Below, piece by piece: positions 15,488-24,363 of a stretch of 64,000 bases of DNA; positions within the stretch are counted from its first letter, which is position 1, and each line of letters starts with the position of its first letter. The stretch is from positions 1-64,000 of the forward strand of contig JBCBRM010000009.1 of NCBI GenBank assembly GCA_039819665.1, read 5' to 3'. The notes beneath the pieces are model-generated. The model saw only the letters and a program-made list of their open reading frames with translations, was not told the DNA's origin and ran no database searches. The DNA comes from JAWPMV01 sp039819665 (lineage in GTDB: Bacteria; Bacteroidota; Bacteroidia; J057). The position numbers and the translations under genes were made by a program.

Positions 15488-16838
15488 ATTTCATATACCT
15501 CCGCTTCCATCCCTCTATCTCCTCCTCAAACTCGGGGATTAATTCCGGATATTTTTTGATTTTATTTTCTTGGGATTCTCTCAAAGACCCGGCATTGATA
15601 AGCAATTTCTCCCCAGTGGTGAGATTATTACTGTAAAACCATCCCTCTCTATTTCGGTGCCAATAACCTTCGATTTGTTTGCCCATCATGTCTTCTTCCG
15701 ACCGCATCACATTGACTCTGCCAGAAATGGAAACACGCATATTTCCATGGGTTCCATTCAATAAGGTTCGATAGGAGGTGCCGAAATAATTTTCGGGAGC
15801 CTTGATACCTACATAGTCCAGGATGGTTGCGGGAATGTCTGCACTGTGAATAAGTGCATAGGATAAGCCTCCCGGATTTATCTTGCCGTACCAGGAGAAA
15901 ATAATGGGTGTGTGAAAAGATTGGTCGTGCAAGGCGATCTTTCCTTTATCTCCTCCATTGTGCCACCGTAGCGAATCATGTCGAAATTCCTGCTCGGGGT
16001 CCTGTTCCCAGCCATTATCGTTGACGTAAATGAAAAGGGTATTCTTAAACTCTCCCTGCTTTCTCAGAAACATCTGCAATTCGCCTACCCCATCATCAAA
16101 CCAGGTACAATTGGCATAATAGCGTTTGGCAGATTCGCTCATATCCTTATTCTTGTAGAGATTGTAGTACTTGTCTGGCGCATCGAAAGGGTAGTGGGGC
16201 AATTCAGGAGCATACCAGATAAAGAAAGGATCGTCCTTATTTTCGGAGATAAAATCATAGACCGGCTGCATCGTAGCTCTTGCCAAATTCAGTCCATCTC
16301 CGCCCATAAATTGCTTGAACCATTTACCGCCCTGCTTGCGATCTTCGGGAGTCCATCCAGTCGTCATGCCATGGGTAAAGCCCCCATTTTGGTAGTTGTA
16401 TTCCCACCACTTTCCTCCTTGAAAGCTCTTGTATCCTTTCTGGGCTAATAATTTCGGAAGTGTCTCGAAGTATTGCATAGCATGGTGCTCAAATTCCCTG
16501 CGATCCTCCTCTTTGATTCCTTTTTCCACCATCAATTCTTCTACTCGTCTTTTGTACTCCACCGGTTGAATACCTGTCATCAAGGTTGCCAGAGAAGGGC
16601 GACAATGATTGTCTGGCACATAGCCCTCCTTAAAGAGCATACCGCTTCTGGCCAATTGATCCAGATGAGGTGTCTGGACATAATCTGCCCCCATAAATCC
16701 AAAATAGGGATAACCATGGTCATCGCCGATCAGGAGAACGATATTAGGAAGCTCTTTAGGAACTTCTTTGGGTTGGCAACTATAGGCAATGAAGAGAAGA
16801 GAAATGATCAGGAATAGCCTGAGAATGTGATTTTTCAT
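15486..16838 (-). CDS. Lipoprotein sulfatase with atypical active-site motif
   Basis: A sulfatase/alkaline-phosphatase-superfamily enzyme of 450 residues, exported as a lipoprotein (lipobox ending in C21, FIAYSCQPK). Metal-binding Asp39/Asp40 are in LLIGDDHGYPYF. The position of the formylglycine cysteine reads HCRPSLATLMTG (C79). It keeps Cys, Pro and Ser but has Leu83 where the classical C-x-P-x-R motif has Arg. FQGGKWWEYNYQNGG and the FIYVNDNGWEQDPEQEF region supply further active-site positions. It probably cleaves sulfate esters from polysaccharides; a phosphodiesterase role is possible. It is transcribed alone on the minus strand. Confidence 0.85.
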   Translation of the reverse strand: MKNHILRLFLIISLLFIAYSCQPKEVPKELPNIVLLIGDDHGYPYFGFMGADYVQTPHLDQLARSGMLFKEGYVPDNHCRPSLATLMTGIQPVEYKRRVEELMVEKGIKEEDRREFEHHAMQYFETLPKLLAQKGYKSFQGGKWWEYNYQNGGFTHGMTTGWTPEDRKQGGKWFKQFMGGDGLNLARATMQPVYDFISENKDDPFFIWYAPELPHYPFDAPDKYYNLYKNKDMSESAKRYYANCTWFDDGVGELQMFLRKQGEFKNTLFIYVNDNGWEQDPEQEFRHDSLRWHNGGDKGKIALHDQSFHTPIIFSWYGKINPGGLSYALIHSADIPATILDYVGIKAPENYFGTSYRTLLNGTHGNMRVSISGRVNVMRSEEDMMGKQIEGYWHRNREGWFYSNNLTTGEKLLINAGSLRESQENKIKKYPELIPEFEEEIEGWKRRYMK

Positions 16839-16858
16839 GATAAACCAAAATAGGCAAC

Positions 16859-17326
16859 TTATTTCAAACGCCCTACTTTGATCGCTGTGTTCCGGAGTTT
16901 TAGCTTGTCCCCTTTACTGTTGACCAACTCGAGTCCAACCGGTTCGAAATCTTCGGTATCCGTGATCACAATGGTTTCCCTCCCTTCTTCAAGCAGATAG
17001 GTATTCCCCCAATTCAAAAGAGAGATGATGACTTTGCCCAGATCTTTGCCTTTGCGAGTCAGGCGATATTCATGTCGGGTTCTTTCGCCGGGATTTTTGT
17101 AACTCACCTTTTGGAGCAACTCCAACTCCAGCATTTTATTGAGTTTGTTGGAAAGGACGGATTTTGAAACCTGGAGGTTTTCCTGAAACTCATCAAAGCG
17201 ACGGGCACCAATAAAACTTTCTCTAAGAATCAGCAATATCCACTTGTCGCCTATCTCACTTATGGCGCTGACAATGGGACATAAATTGCGGTCCAAATCC
17301 TTAGGTTCCCTTAATTCCATGCCCAA
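16859..17326 (-). CDS. HxlR-family transcriptional regulator
   Basis: A MarR-like winged-helix regulator of the HxlR type, 155 residues. The family landmarks are LCPIVSAISEIGDKWILLIL, ARRFDEFQENLQVSKSVLSN, KLNKMLELELLQKVSY and YRLTRKGKDL. It is divergent from an alpha/beta hydrolase gene with about 85 bases between the starts. In this family that usually means control of the neighbour and itself. An internal ATG two codons downstream is an alternative start. About 40 residues follow the core domain, somewhat longer than usual. Confidence 0.9.
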   Translation of the reverse strand: MGMELREPKDLDRNLCPIVSAISEIGDKWILLILRESFIGARRFDEFQENLQVSKSVLSNKLNKMLELELLQKVSYKNPGERTRHEYRLTRKGKDLGKVIISLLNWGNTYLLEEGRETIVITDTEDFEPVGLELVNSKGDKLKLRNTAIKVGRLK

Positions 17327-17411
17327 AATTAAAAAATCGCCATCTGAGTTGCAAATAAGAACCTAGCCGCATATATTTGGGTTCTGAAAAAGAACTCAGC
17401 TTTTAAATAAT

Positions 17412-18224
17412 ATGAAACCCTTATTCAAATTACTTGATACGGTCGCGCCTGGATTTGCTGCCAAAGAAGTCTACAAGGTGATGTCCAATCCCCGCAAGCG
17501 CAGACTAAAAGATTTCGAAGAAGAAGTATTGGATCGGGCAAAGCAGGAACGCATCCCTTTTGGCAAATTTGAGATTCAAACCTATGCCTGGGGAAATCCT
17601 GAAAACAAATCGGTCTTTCTGATTCACGGTTGGGAAGGGCAGGCCGGTAATTTTGGAGCCCTGGTAGATATTCTCTTGGAAAAGGGATACTACGTGCAAG
17701 CTTTCGATGGGCCTTCGCATGGCAAGAGCACGATCGGCAAAACCAATATGTTTGAATTTGTGGATTTGGTGGAACTGCTGTTGCGGAAATACCAGCCCGA
17801 GACTGTGGTTAGCCATTCCTTTGGGAGCGTTACCTCTGTCATTGCTTTAGGAAGAAATCCTCAGATCAAGGTAAAGAAATGGCTGCTGGTTACCACGCCT
17901 CATAATTTCAGAAATCGCATCAAGCAAGTCTCAGAATTTCTGGGACTGACGGATCGTACGGTCTCAAAAGTCATAGATCAACTGGAATCCAACACCCAGA
18001 TGAAGGTCGATGAAATGAATATGGCCTATTACGGACCTCAGGTCAGTCATATTGAGGAAATCACGATTGTTCATTCCCAGTCAGATAAAGTTATTCCCAT
18101 TGAGTCTGCCCACTTTACCCATGAACATATGCCTCAATCGACTTTGTATGAACTGGACGGAATGGGGCATTATGCCATCCTTTGGTCCAAAGAGTTAAAA
18201 GATATTGTCATTAGTTGTCTATAG
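17412..18224 (+). CDS. Cytoplasmic alpha/beta hydrolase
   Basis: A 270-residue alpha/beta hydrolase without signal peptide. The oxyanion strand is SVFLIHGWEGQ. The nucleophile elbow is VVSHSFGSV (S-x-S-x-G). The acid lies in VHSQSDKVIPI and the histidine in GMGHYAILW. The substrate is unknown; esterase or thioesterase-like activity is plausible. It is divergent from the HxlR gene, so the HxlR protein probably regulates it in response to a small toxic or redox-active compound, as in other HxlR systems. A hairpin terminator follows. Confidence 0.82.
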   Translation: MKPLFKLLDTVAPGFAAKEVYKVMSNPRKRRLKDFEEEVLDRAKQERIPFGKFEIQTYAWGNPENKSVFLIHGWEGQAGNFGALVDILLEKGYYVQAFDGPSHGKSTIGKTNMFEFVDLVELLLRKYQPETVVSHSFGSVTSVIALGRNPQIKVKKWLLVTTPHNFRNRIKQVSEFLGLTDRTVSKVIDQLESNTQMKVDEMNMAYYGPQVSHIEEITIVHSQSDKVIPIESAHFTHEHMPQSTLYELDGMGHYAILWSKELKDIVISCL

Positions 18225-18227
18225 GAA

Positions 18228-18262
18228 AGCCCATCCCCTATACGGGGACGGGCTGACTCCTT
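18228..18262 (+). terminator. Hairpin after the alpha/beta hydrolase
   Basis: AGCCCATCCCC (18228-18238) pairs with GGGGACGGGCT (18244-18254), with one mismatch and a 5-nt loop. The following tract is only moderately T-rich (CTCCTTTC), so termination strength is uncertain. Confidence 0.6.
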
Positions 18263-18287
18263 TCAAGAATTCTAACTAACCTCTCAC

Positions 18288-19748
18288 TTAAATTGCTACA
18301 ATTCCTTGTGTATTGGTTGCGGGTAGGTCTCCTGTGATTTCTTCAATGAAACTGAGGCTACTACCATTTATTCCATAGACTCCGATGGTTCCTTCCAAAC
18401 CGTAAAGTTGGTATAGGTGTCTGCCATCATCACTGATCCAGAGGTCAATCCATCCTTGCGTTCTTCCGAAAGCTTCTGCTGGATCAGTAGTTGTCCCTGC
18501 ACCTGTTCCTTCTGCTGCCAGTTCGTTTAGTAATTGTACCTGACCGTTGTCAAAGCTAAAGGAAGCGAGACCAGCTTCTATGGCATTCGATACGAAAAAC
18601 ACATCTTCATCTTCATTAAAGTCGAGCCAACAAGCGGTTCTTCCAGATTCTGTGGCTCTGTTGCCAGAAGGTACATCCATGTTGATGGCACTCAATGAAC
18701 CGTCTGCCAGAATTTGCCAGGTACTGATAGAACCAGATTGCAAAGCTGTAAATGCAGGAGGTGCACCATCTGGACGGAACTCACGTGCTTCTGTTACCAC
18801 AACATAATTGTCTCCTACAATTTGAAATCCGATGGCTGAGGGTAGGTTGCGTCCTTCTGCATTATTGCGCAGGGTAGAAGTCGCTGCAGCTGTTGGAGCA
18901 TTGCTTAAGGTGCCGTCTGAATTTACCTGATATACTACAAGTTCGTCTTCACTTCCACTGGCAAGGGCTGAGGATCCTGAGTTGATGGAGGCAACAACCA
19001 ACCAATCACCATCGGGAGAAAATTGAACGGCTGAAGGGCGAGTTCCCAGATTACGTACACTGCTAGAAATAGGGCTAAGGCTGCCGTCATCGGCTACTTG
19101 AAATCCGTAAATATTTCCTTCCTGGTCGGGCTCTCCATTGAAGATACCGTCTGCATCAATATTCGAAACATAGAGGACACCATTGTGATATGCGAGGCTG
19201 TTTGGGCCGGTACCGCCGCTGTTTTGTTGATCTGCAAGGCTTAAAGAATAATCATCATTTACGAGAAAAGAAGTGATCGTATTACTTCCTGCATTAACGG
19301 CAAATACAAAGCGATTATCTGCAGATTTGGTCAGGGCATAAGCTGAGATTAGGGGATCAAGTCCTTCTCCTCCATCAAAGTCTCCGCCATCTCCGCCTGT
19401 CTGGAAGGTCCCAATATTGGTCAGGGTTCCATCTTCACTTCTTCCATACGCCACGATGCTGTTAGTTGGGTTCTGGTCCTGTCCGTTGCCATTGTTCATG
19501 GCATAAACTGCACCGATAAATTGATCTTCTATTGTGGGGGTATCATCTTCACAACTGATGAGGAAAAGGAGCAAAAGGGCTGCGGTGAAATTGGTAGTCA
19601 GGTGCTTGATTCTTTTGAGTTTTAAGTTCTCGGAGGCGATAGCAAATACCTCACTGTTTTGTTGTTGTCTTACCATTCGTTGATTAGTCATAGCACTGTT
19701 GTTATATTGTTTGTCGATTTGAGTAAAATGTTTGTTTGCTGTTGACAA
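18288..19748 (-). CDS. Beta-propeller lipoprotein, lactonase-like fold
   Basis: A surface or periplasmic lipoprotein with a seven-bladed-propeller look. There are repeated segments of the type SADNRFVFAVNAGSNTITSF and SPDGDWLVVASINSGSSALA, as in 6-phosphogluconolactonase-like (Lgl) and YVTN-type propellers. The lipobox is LLLLFLISCED, but it lies about 65 residues from the first possible start. An internal ATG at 19676 (MVRQQQNSEVF) gives a shorter, more usual leader; I kept the longest frame and regard 19676 as likely. The catalytic role is unproven; it may only bind ligands. A promoter must lie in the gap upstream of 19748. Confidence 0.75.
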   Translation of the reverse strand: MSTANKHFTQIDKQYNNSAMTNQRMVRQQQNSEVFAIASENLKLKRIKHLTTNFTAALLLLFLISCEDDTPTIEDQFIGAVYAMNNGNGQDQNPTNSIVAYGRSEDGTLTNIGTFQTGGDGGDFDGGEGLDPLISAYALTKSADNRFVFAVNAGSNTITSFLVNDDYSLSLADQQNSGGTGPNSLAYHNGVLYVSNIDADGIFNGEPDQEGNIYGFQVADDGSLSPISSSVRNLGTRPSAVQFSPDGDWLVVASINSGSSALASGSEDELVVYQVNSDGTLSNAPTAAATSTLRNNAEGRNLPSAIGFQIVGDNYVVVTEAREFRPDGAPPAFTALQSGSISTWQILADGSLSAINMDVPSGNRATESGRTACWLDFNEDEDVFFVSNAIEAGLASFSFDNGQVQLLNELAAEGTGAGTTTDPAEAFGRTQGWIDLWISDDGRHLYQLYGLEGTIGVYGINGSSLSFIEEITGDLPATNTQGIVAI

Positions 19749-20119
19749 TTAATCGAACGGCGGATGCATGGGGCAGTTATCACGAGAGATTAAAACTTTT
19801 ATCACAGAAAAATTGGCTTGAGAGCAGATAATGAAAGCTTTTCGGGGGAAAATAGAGCAAGCTTATTCCAAAGACCGTGATTTTTTGTGATAAATAGAGG
19901 GAAATTTTGGGAGGATAAAGACCTGAAATTCTGGGGACTGGGCAAAAAAAATCGAAAACCTTCTTCTCCAGATGTAAAAATACTTCTTGATCCGTTTGAA
20001 ATATGCTCAGGCGCTTTTCCCGGGAATAAGCTCAAACACACACAAAACATTGTCGTCCTTAAAGTAGCCGAAGACTGCCTTTGGCCCCCTCATACTATTT
20101 TTTCAATTCACCAAAGACC
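19749..20119. other. Intergenic region between divergent genes
   Basis: About 370 bases between the propeller lipoprotein and the outer-membrane barrel gene. One open frame of 78 codons (19887-20123, plus) has no family resemblance, an unbalanced composition and overlaps the barrel start; I do not accept it as a gene. No hairpin or repeat stands out. It presumably holds the divergent promoters. Confidence 0.4.
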
Positions 20120-20728
20120 ATGACGTTTTTAAGAGCAGGCCTAATCCTGCTATTTGTCATTCCTAACCCTTTTTCAAATATTCAGGCTCAGGATCTGAAA
20201 ATTGGCCTGAAAGGGGGAATCAATATTTCTACACTTTCCGGACCTCAAGCATCTACGGAAGATGTCAGTGCTCGTCTACTCTTCCATATTGGAGTTTTTG
20301 CTTCCCAAGAAGTCGCGGATAAAATCGAGGCCCAGGCAGAATTACTTTTTTCTGCACAGGGAGCTACGGAAGACAATGATTTCGCAGCATCTAAAATTCG
20401 CCTCAATTTCACCTACCTTAACATCCCCTTGATTGGCAAATACCAAGTGGCTGAGGGAATCTGTATTTATGCAGGTATTCAGCCGGGAATCAGGTTGACA
20501 GCTGAAGGCAAGATTCTGGAAGGGCAATTTCAGGGAACACAGGATGCAAAAGATGATACAAAAGCCTTTGATTTTGCCCTAATCTTTGGAGGATATTATC
20601 AGATTCAAGAAAATCTCTTTGTCGAGGCAAGGTTTGTTCCAGGCCTCGTAGATATTGAGCAAGATGCACCTATTTTCCGAAATCAACTTGTGCAATTATC
20701 AGTCGGATACGTATTAGTAGGTAATTAG
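20120..20728 (+). CDS. Outer-membrane beta-barrel protein (PorT-like family)
   Basis: A 202-residue outer-membrane protein with a signal peptide ending at NIQAQ. Alternating amphipathic strands of the OMP_b-brl_2 type follow (LKIGLKGGINISTLSG, IGVFASQEVADKIEAQAELL, YLNIPLIGKYQVAEGICIYAG). It ends in a strand QLVQLSVGYVLVGN. The role is unknown; relatives are small porin-like or structural barrels. I chose the ATG at 20120, which puts the signal peptide at the N-terminus, over the upstream in-frame ATG at 20081. Confidence 0.85.
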   Translation: MTFLRAGLILLFVIPNPFSNIQAQDLKIGLKGGINISTLSGPQASTEDVSARLLFHIGVFASQEVADKIEAQAELLFSAQGATEDNDFAASKIRLNFTYLNIPLIGKYQVAEGICIYAGIQPGIRLTAEGKILEGQFQGTQDAKDDTKAFDFALIFGGYYQIQENLFVEARFVPGLVDIEQDAPIFRNQLVQLSVGYVLVGN

Positions 20729-20796
20729 GTAGGAAGACTCCGGGCACAAGCTTGTATATTGTAGAGCAATCATTGCCCTCATACAAAAAGCCTGTT

Positions 20797-22089
20797 ATGC
20801 CCACTAGCCAAACCCAATCTGCCCCCTCTATTTTTCCAGTCCTTTTAGTCAATTTTATCGGAATGCTGGGTTATAGCATCGTAATCCCGATTCTGGTATT
20901 TCTGGTCAATCGATTTGGAGGAAATGAGTTTATCTACGGCTTATTAGGATCGATTTACCCGGCTTTCCAATTATTGGGAGCGCCGATCCTGGGGAGATGG
21001 TCAGATGAAGTTGGCCGAAAAAGAGTCTTGATCATCAGTCAGGCAGGAACTTTTCTTGCCTGGCTTGTTTTTATTATAGCCCTTCTTATTCCCAATCAGG
21101 CATTTATGGAAGTGGATTCCCCTTTCTTTGGAAGCTTTCTTATAAGTTTACCTTTGATCCTTTTATTTCTTGCCCGGGCATTGGATGGCCTGACAGGAGG
21201 AAATGTCTCAGTCGCCAATGCCTATCTTTCCGATGTGTCTACGGATGAAAATCGGAAGGCCAATTATGGAAAAATGGGTTCCTCTACAAGTTTGGGCTTT
21301 ATCATTGGCCCGGTCCTGGCCGGGATATTGGGAGCTACTTTTTTGGGAGAGCTCTTGCCCGTGATAGTGGCTGCGGCAATTTCCATGATTGCTCTTGTTA
21401 TTATCAATTTTTACCTTCCTGAATCGCGACCTGAACTTGTACCCTCTGATTGGAAAGACCTTCAAACGAAAAAACTCTTTCAAATTGAACATAAAGAATG
21501 CTATACAAGGGAGAAACACACAGATATGAGCCTTGGCTCATTGCTTCGAAATCCTCGCATAGGGCTTTTATATCTCATCTACTTTTTAACCTTTTTAGGA
21601 TTTAGTTTCTTTTATTCGGGATTCCCGATTTATGCCAGTACAGATCTTGCTTGGGGGACGGGTCAATTGGGTATATTCTTCGCGGTATTCAGCGGAATTA
21701 TGGTCATTTTTCAGGGACCTGTTCTTTCTTATTTATCTAGCCGAATAGATGGGTCCTGGTTGGTTCTGATTGGGAGCTTCCTCATCGGAATCAGCTTCTT
21801 TCTCTTTCCCTTAGGTTCGGAGCTAAGTGTCTGGATAGCTGTTTTCTTTTTGTCTTCAGGAAACGGTATCATGTGGCCCAGCTATATGGCTATTCTGGCG
21901 GAGACTGGTAGCAAAGAAAATCAAGGAACTATCCAGGGCTATGCCAATAGCATGGGAAGCCTGGCGAGTATTTTTGGTTTGGTCCTCGGTGGGATACTTT
22001 TTGGAGTGGTGGGTCCTCAAATCTTTTATATCGCTGGTTTCTTTCTCCTACTTATCTTTTTTCTTTCCTTTCGCCTGCTAAAACTATAA
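20797..22089 (+). CDS. MFS transporter (TetA/Bmr-like)
   Basis: A 430-residue inner-membrane major-facilitator protein with about 12 transmembrane helices. The loop between helices 2 and 3 carries the family motif GRWSDEVGRKRVLIISQAG, and helix 5 holds GFIIGPVLAGILGATF, as in drug/proton antiporters. It probably exports a small compound. A long hydrophilic cytoplasmic loop (around residues 195-245) separates the two halves. The ATG at 20797 is preferred to an upstream TTG at 20752. The ring-cleaving dioxygenase gene follows after about 75 bases. Confidence 0.87.
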   Translation: MPTSQTQSAPSIFPVLLVNFIGMLGYSIVIPILVFLVNRFGGNEFIYGLLGSIYPAFQLLGAPILGRWSDEVGRKRVLIISQAGTFLAWLVFIIALLIPNQAFMEVDSPFFGSFLISLPLILLFLARALDGLTGGNVSVANAYLSDVSTDENRKANYGKMGSSTSLGFIIGPVLAGILGATFLGELLPVIVAAAISMIALVIINFYLPESRPELVPSDWKDLQTKKLFQIEHKECYTREKHTDMSLGSLLRNPRIGLLYLIYFLTFLGFSFFYSGFPIYASTDLAWGTGQLGIFFAVFSGIMVIFQGPVLSYLSSRIDGSWLVLIGSFLIGISFFLFPLGSELSVWIAVFFLSSGNGIMWPSYMAILAETGSKENQGTIQGYANSMGSLASIFGLVLGGILFGVVGPQIFYIAGFFLLLIFFLSFRLLKL

Positions 22090-22163
22090 ATAGATGTTGG
22101 AACATTAATTAATTTTTGCAGTTATACACAGTACATCTATTAACCCGGATAACAATCCGATAC

Positions 22164-23114
22164 ATGCAAGCAAAAATAAAAGAATACATTAAGGGAATAC
22201 ATCATGTTACTGCTACGGTAAATGATGCTCAGGAAGATTTCGACTTTTATACCAAGCTACTGGGACTGAGACTGGTTAAAAAAACAGTCAATTTTGATAA
22301 TAATAAGGTCTATCACTTTTATTACGGTACTGAAGTTGGAGCTCCAGGCACTATCATGACGACTTTCCCCTATAAAGATCAGGGTGTGAGGATTGGTACG
22401 ATAGGAACCGGACAGGCCTCCATTACAGGATTTTCTGTTCCCATGGGATCGCTCAATTTCTGGATGGATCGATTAGATAGAGGAGGAGTTGACTTCAATG
22501 CTATTTCAAAATTTGACAAGCACCTTATCCAATTTCGTGATCCTTCTGGTTTGATTTTAGAATTGATAGAAAATGATGAGGATGAACGGTCAGCTTGGCA
22601 ATCACGAGATATTTCCCGGGAGTTTGCTATCCGCGGGATCTTTAATGTCACACTTCTGATTGCGGAAAAGCAGGACACGGAGGATTTCTTGATGCATGTG
22701 TTTGGATTTAGCAAAGGAGAAACGGAAGGAAGTATCACGCGTTTTATTGCCAAAGAAGGAGGAGCTGGTCAATATGTAGACATTCAGGAAGCGGTAGAGG
22801 GAGTGAGAGGGAAAAACGGATTGGGAACAGTTCATCATGTGGCCTGGCGGATTGAAACAGAAGAGGAGCAGGAAAAATTACGGGAGTTTCTGGTAGATCA
22901 ATTAGGGATGAAAGTAACAGAGATTAAAGATCGTAAATACTTTCGCTCTATTTATTTCCGTATTCCAGGTGGAGTTCTTTTCGAAGTTGCTACCATCCCT
23001 CCGGGTTTCCAAGTAGATGAAAAAATGGAAGAACTGGGAGAGGATTTAAAACTTCCGGATTGGGAGGAAGGGAATCGAGCTGAAATTGAAGAGGCGCTTC
23101 CCAAAATTAACTAG
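22164..23114 (+). CDS. Ring-cleaving dioxygenase, two-domain VOC superfamily
   Basis: A 316-residue protein with two glyoxalase/VOC modules, as in MhqO/LinE-type ring-cleaving dioxygenases. The first begins GIHHVTATVNDAQEDFDFYT and the second FNVTLLIAEKQDTEDFLMHV. Candidate metal ligands are the histidines in GIHHVTA and TVHHVAWRI and the glutamate in LFEVATIPPG. It likely cleaves quinol-type aromatic rings or removes quinone stress. The next gene converges from the other strand and the 3' ends overlap by 8 bases. The ATG at 22164 is preferred to an upstream TTG. Confidence 0.85.
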   Translation: MQAKIKEYIKGIHHVTATVNDAQEDFDFYTKLLGLRLVKKTVNFDNNKVYHFYYGTEVGAPGTIMTTFPYKDQGVRIGTIGTGQASITGFSVPMGSLNFWMDRLDRGGVDFNAISKFDKHLIQFRDPSGLILELIENDEDERSAWQSRDISREFAIRGIFNVTLLIAEKQDTEDFLMHVFGFSKGETEGSITRFIAKEGGAGQYVDIQEAVEGVRGKNGLGTVHHVAWRIETEEEQEKLREFLVDQLGMKVTEIKDRKYFRSIYFRIPGGVLFEVATIPPGFQVDEKMEELGEDLKLPDWEEGNRAEIEEALPKIN

Positions 23115-24009
23115 CTACAATTTCTGTGATTTTTTGTTCACGAGCCAAATCCTCCTGCTTGTAAGTGGGATGGGGAATAGGCACATATTCCATGTAACAG
23201 GGATTGCTTCTCAGATAACTGATGATGGGATTATTATCCCCTTCCCCTTCTTCATAAAATGCTGTTTCAATCTCATTATAAATTTCTTCATCAATCTCTT
23301 TACTTACCCGCTGTAGGATCACTTTCCTCGAAATGGGCATGAAGGAATTAGACATAGAGATAGAAAAGCCCTTTAGCATATCCATAGCGGAGGAGTAAAA
23401 GGGAGGTAATTGGAAATGAGCGACGAAGTTGTCCCGAATCAGGGTATCACATTCCTGAAGCTGAATGGAAAAGATGTGATCATTAGGTACATGTCCCAAA
23501 CCTTCATAGCGAGAAGGCCCCGTCTTATTTCCCTTCCTGACGATGTAATTGTCATCGAAAGATTTCCTCATGATAAGGAGAGGCTCTTTTTTGATCCGGT
23601 AGCCGAAAGTAGATAAGTAGTAGCAGGAATAAATCCCCTCTAGCATTTTCATGATGTCCTGCGGGACTTCTTCTTTTTTGTGTTTGTTTTTCTGATGAAT
23701 CAACTGCTCTGGATTGCTTTTAAGCATCTGCAGACGCTCAATGTAGCGACCCATTCTTTGCCGGGTTTTCAGCTCCGAAATATTGTTTACCCCTTCAAAT
23801 AACTTTCGGATTGCATCTGGCTTTACTGCCTCTTTTTGATCCAATTCAATGATCTTTTTCAAGACCTTATTGATAAAGTTTGAGAAAGCTGAAGGATACA
23901 TTTCCAGTGCTGCAGAAATTTCCTTGTTTCTCATGCCCTGAAGCTGAAGCTCCTCATAAAGCTTCATTATCTGTCTGACCTGGTCAATTAATTTCCGGTC
24001 TTGTAGCAT
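23107..24009 (-). CDS. Putative regulator divergent from susC, family not recognised
   Basis: A 300-residue soluble protein. The N-terminal part has a helix-turn-helix-like stretch (NKEISAALEMYPSAFSNFIN), and an extended alpha/beta region follows (SYDDNYIVRKG-like, PNDHIFSIQLQECDTLIRDN). No named domain is recognised. It is divergent from susC with about 350 bases between them, a usual place for the control gene of a SusCD locus, so a regulatory role is inferred from position and the HTH-like segment. Its 3' end overlaps that of the dioxygenase gene. Confidence 0.55.
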   Translation of the reverse strand: MLQDRKLIDQVRQIMKLYEELQLQGMRNKEISAALEMYPSAFSNFINKVLKKIIELDQKEAVKPDAIRKLFEGVNNISELKTRQRMGRYIERLQMLKSNPEQLIHQKNKHKKEEVPQDIMKMLEGIYSCYYLSTFGYRIKKEPLLIMRKSFDDNYIVRKGNKTGPSRYEGLGHVPNDHIFSIQLQECDTLIRDNFVAHFQLPPFYSSAMDMLKGFSISMSNSFMPISRKVILQRVSKEIDEEIYNEIETAFYEEGEGDNNPIISYLRSNPCYMEYVPIPHPTYKQEDLAREQKITEIVAS

Positions 24010-24363
24010 CAGCTTTTCAGTTTAAAAGGCGTGAATTGTAATACTATAAAGATGCTCCATAGGAGTTAATTCTATTAATTAATTCCATTAATTTATTATT
24101 AAAGATGACTTAACGCTTCTCTGAAATAGCCGTAATAAAGCCCCTCTATTTTGGACCCGAAATAAGGAAGATTACCATCTAATTTTTCGTTTGCTATCAA
24201 TCCTCTTTAACAGGAAAACTTATGAAAACAGATGCTGTAAAATCTGAAGCCTTCAAGGTCCACGTCACTTCAATATCAATCAATTATACCATTTCGCTTT
24301 TCTGATTTTATCAGATCGGATAGGAACGTATTTCTAAAATTTAACCCTAGAACTTCTTTGAAC
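24010..24363. promoter_or_regulatory. Regulatory region upstream of susC
   Basis: About 350 bases between the divergent regulator and susC, very AT-rich at 24060-24110 (TTAATTAATTCCATTAATTT). A 27-codon open frame at 24222-24305, preceded by AGGAAAAC, could be a leader peptide, but there is no family support for it. I could not place a promoter of the Bacteroidota type with confidence. Confidence 0.35.

Noticed and set aside
19887..20123. 78-codon frame upstream of the outer-membrane barrel gene
   Set aside because: It overlaps the barrel start, has no similarity to known proteins and no ribosome-binding site.
24222..24305. 27-codon leader-like ORF before susC
   Set aside because: Not listed as a gene: AGGA precedes the ATG, but there is no similarity or conservation evidence; mentioned only as a possibility.
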